Positions 62,421-64,000 of a stretch of 64,000 nucleotides of DNA are shown here, piece after piece. Origin of the DNA: a virus. A model generated the notes under the pieces. The model was not told where the DNA came from and did not search any database. It saw nothing but the letters and a program-made list of their open reading frames with translations. Each line of letters starts with the position of its first letter. The stretch's first letter is position 1. Both the position numbers and the translations under genes were made by a program. The DNA lies in IMG/VR virus record IMGVR_UViG_3300009180_000041, positions 1-64,000 of that record; one strand, written 5' to 3'.

Positions 62421-64000
62421 ATGCCAGATTTAGGTTCATTAGTATTAAGAAACGTCAAAGGATCACCTCTTACTTTTACAGAAGGTGATAATAATATACA
62501 GTACGCTGCTTTACAATCACAAAGTGTTAGTTATACTACACATTATTTTCAAAGTAATAGTTTAATATTATCAAGATCTAATGGTGGTGGAATTGAAATT
62601 AAAGACTTAGGTACATTTACAGCTTCATATGCTATGAATGCTAGAACTGCTAGTTATGCTTTAAGTGCTTCTAATATAACTAATTATCAATTATACGCTA
62701 CTTATTCAAATTATGTTACTAATTCATTTACTATTTTAAGTGAATCTGTTGGAAGAGGTGGATTTTTTCAATTTACAGGTAGTTTTTCAATAACTAGTAG
62801 TAATGGAACTAGTCCTCAAACAGCTAGTTTTTATTTACCTACTACTTTCTATAGTGATGTGACATTAAGTGGTTCTACAACTAATATTGATGGAAATTTA
62901 CAAGTAGTTACTGGAGATAATTTTTTAAACGGAATAAGAATTTATAGAGGAGAAGAACCCGGTGTTGGATTTAAACAATTTTTAGCTCTAAATTTTGCTA
63001 ATGGAAATGGTAATATACTAGCATATGAACCACAGTATAATTCTCCTCGTATGCATTTTAGATTATCATCAAGCGCGACTGATATACCAGATAGTAAACC
63101 TTTACTTAATGGAAGATCATTACTTTCAATAGAAAAATTAGAAAATGACGATCCACATTTAATACTTGGTGGAACTTGGTTCACTGCAGCTGATTCAGCA
63201 TCATATACAAGTTATTTTAGTGGTTCAGCAGTATTTTTAGCAGGAGCCACAGGATCTTTACGAGGTACAGCGAGTGGAAATTTTGCATCTGCTTCTATAT
63301 CAAGTAATACTGTTACATTTTTCAATGGTTATAATCAAACTGCTGGAACTTTAAATTTAGCAAATAGTACTAATCAAAATTTACAATCTGTAACATCTGT
63401 TGGTAATTCAACTACATCTTCAGTTAATATAGGAGCTAATAATAGTTCATCATTATCATCAGTTGCATTTGGTTTAAATTCTATAGCAGTTGGTAGTTAT
63501 TCATTTTCTAATGGAAATACAGTATCAGCTTCTGGACTTTACAGTCATGCTGAAGGAGGACTTTCAACAGCTAAGGGTAATTATTCCCATGCTGAAGGAT
63601 TTCAGACTACAACTTTAGGCGTATCATCTCATAGTGAAGGAGAATCCACTACAACTATAGGAAATTATTCACATGCTGAAGGAATAAATACAATAGCATC
63701 TGGAAGTTATTCACATGCTGAAGGTTATTTAACAATAGCATCTGGAAGTTATTCACATGCTGAAGGTAGAAGTACAATAGCATCTGGAAGCTTTTCACAC
63801 GCTGAAGGTGGATTTACAATAGCTACAAATTTTGGTTCACATGCTGAAGGTTATACTACAAGAGCTTTAGGTGATTATACACATGCTGAAGGTAGTTTTA
63901 CAACAGCAATAGGACAATTTTCACATGCTGAAGGAGAATCAACAGTAGCTAAAAATCAAGCATCACATGCCGCTGGATTTAAAACCACAGCAAGTGCTGA
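62421..64000 (+). CDS. tail fibre/adhesin with SHAEG repeats, 5' part
   Basis: Open to the window end, so partial (526+ codons). The N-terminal part is S/T/N-rich. From about residue 360 there is a run of ~14-residue units of the form (S/T)HAEG-x-x-T-x-A-x-G-x-(Y/F), e.g. YSHAEGYLTIASGS, at least ten copies. These are the YadA-head-type (Hep/Hag) repeats of trimeric adhesins, common in phage fibres; they form a left-handed beta-roll. It likely binds the host surface. Repeats near-identical at DNA level (63,660-63,800) invite length variation. Confidence 0.85.
   Translation, partial: MPDLGSLVLRNVKGSPLTFTEGDNNIQYAALQSQSVSYTTHYFQSNSLILSRSNGGGIEIKDLGTFTASYAMNARTASYALSASNITNYQLYATYSNYVTNSFTILSESVGRGGFFQFTGSFSITSSNGTSPQTASFYLPTTFYSDVTLSGSTTNIDGNLQVVTGDNFLNGIRIYRGEEPGVGFKQFLALNFANGNGNILAYEPQYNSPRMHFRLSSSATDIPDSKPLLNGRSLLSIEKLENDDPHLILGGTWFTAADSASYTSYFSGSAVFLAGATGSLRGTASGNFASASISSNTVTFFNGYNQTAGTLNLANSTNQNLQSVTSVGNSTTSSVNIGANNSSSLSSVAFGLNSIAVGSYSFSNGNTVSASGLYSHAEGGLSTAKGNYSHAEGFQTTTLGVSSHSEGESTTTIGNYSHAEGINTIASGSYSHAEGYLTIASGSYSHAEGRSTIASGSFSHAEGGFTIATNFGSHAEGYTTRALGDYTHAEGSFTTAIGQFSHAEGESTVAKNQASHAAGFKTTASA
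63580..64000 (+). repeat. tandem ~42-base SHAEG repeats
   Basis: Direct repeats around TCACATGCTGAAGG recur about every 42 bases to the edge of the window. Neighbouring units near 63,690-63,780 share long identical stretches (AATAGCATCTGGAAG). Confidence 0.8.

Noticed and set aside
62942-63184. Minus-strand 80-codon frame in the tail-fibre gene
   Set aside because: Shadow frame inside a continuous, clearly coding fibre gene.

Overview
The window is one piece of a large, very AT-rich tailed-phage genome with a contractile tail (myovirus-like, distantly T4-related). Evidence for this comes from homologues of T4 baseplate proteins gp25 and gp6, a gp61-type primase, a gp55-type late sigma factor, an HD phosphohydrolase and a very large baseplate or tail protein. 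The host is most likely a member of the Bacteroidota (Flavobacteriia). The early promoters read as TTTG-N20-TATATTAT, close to the Bacteroidota consensus TTTG/TAnnTTTG. The only obvious secreted protein has a signal peptide ending in LYSQ, typical of that phylum. Neither genome end, the major capsid, the terminase nor the prohead protease is in the window.

Bases 1-24,400 are the early/accessory region, all on the + strand. They hold many small genes, each or in short clusters behind a near-identical promoter box GTTATATTATA (31 exact copies, none after 24.1 kb). Recognisable genes are an AAA+ ATPase, a SWIM zinc-finger protein, a RadA-like ATPase with an AT-hook, a MoxR/vWA pair, a GIY-YIG homing endonuclease, a group 1/2-like sigma factor, an Rnl5-like RNA ligase, an endonuclease VII-like HNH nuclease, two multi-AT-hook proteins and two tRNA-like RNAs. 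Between 12.36 and 13.44 kb lies a chain of eight overlapping microgenes (36-59 codons). Between 17.3 and 24.4 kb several genes exist as diverged duplicate pairs. Intergenic gaps there carry a repeated GATTCCTAC element and a candidate structured RNA.

Bases 24,700-25,820 are a three-gene minus-strand island: a secreted EndoG-type nuclease, a GNAT-like acetyltransferase and a small unknown protein.

Bases 25,870-64,000 are the late region, tightly packed on the + strand. Its block boundaries carry a different motif, AATATTTAT, often part of ATTTA-N3-TAAAT. Baseplate and tail genes lie at 36.5-52.3 kb, replication/nuclease genes at 52.3-54.5 kb, and a tail-fibre gene with SHAEG repeats runs off the right edge.

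The most striking system flanks the tail block, at 25.9-33.8 kb and 54.5-62.4 kb. These proteins begin with a short tag such as MIKLTNLLNE and carry the same LNE-S type junction internally, between domains. (L/I)-x-E is the cleavage consensus of the T4 prohead protease, and T4 uses such tags to target internal proteins to the capsid. One locus encodes about 15 diverged ~100-residue repeats separated by these junctions, broken once by an in-frame TAG. Another encodes a 931-residue multi-enzyme chain (nucleotidylyltransferase, Pol-beta-like nucleotidyltransferase, HExxH peptidase, ParB-like, zinc ribbon, HAD). My inference is that these are capsid-packaged polyproteins, processed in the prohead and injected with the DNA, extending the T4 Alt/internal-protein strategy. 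A possible ADP-ribosyltransferase-like protein and a possible PD-(D/E)XK nuclease carry the same signals.
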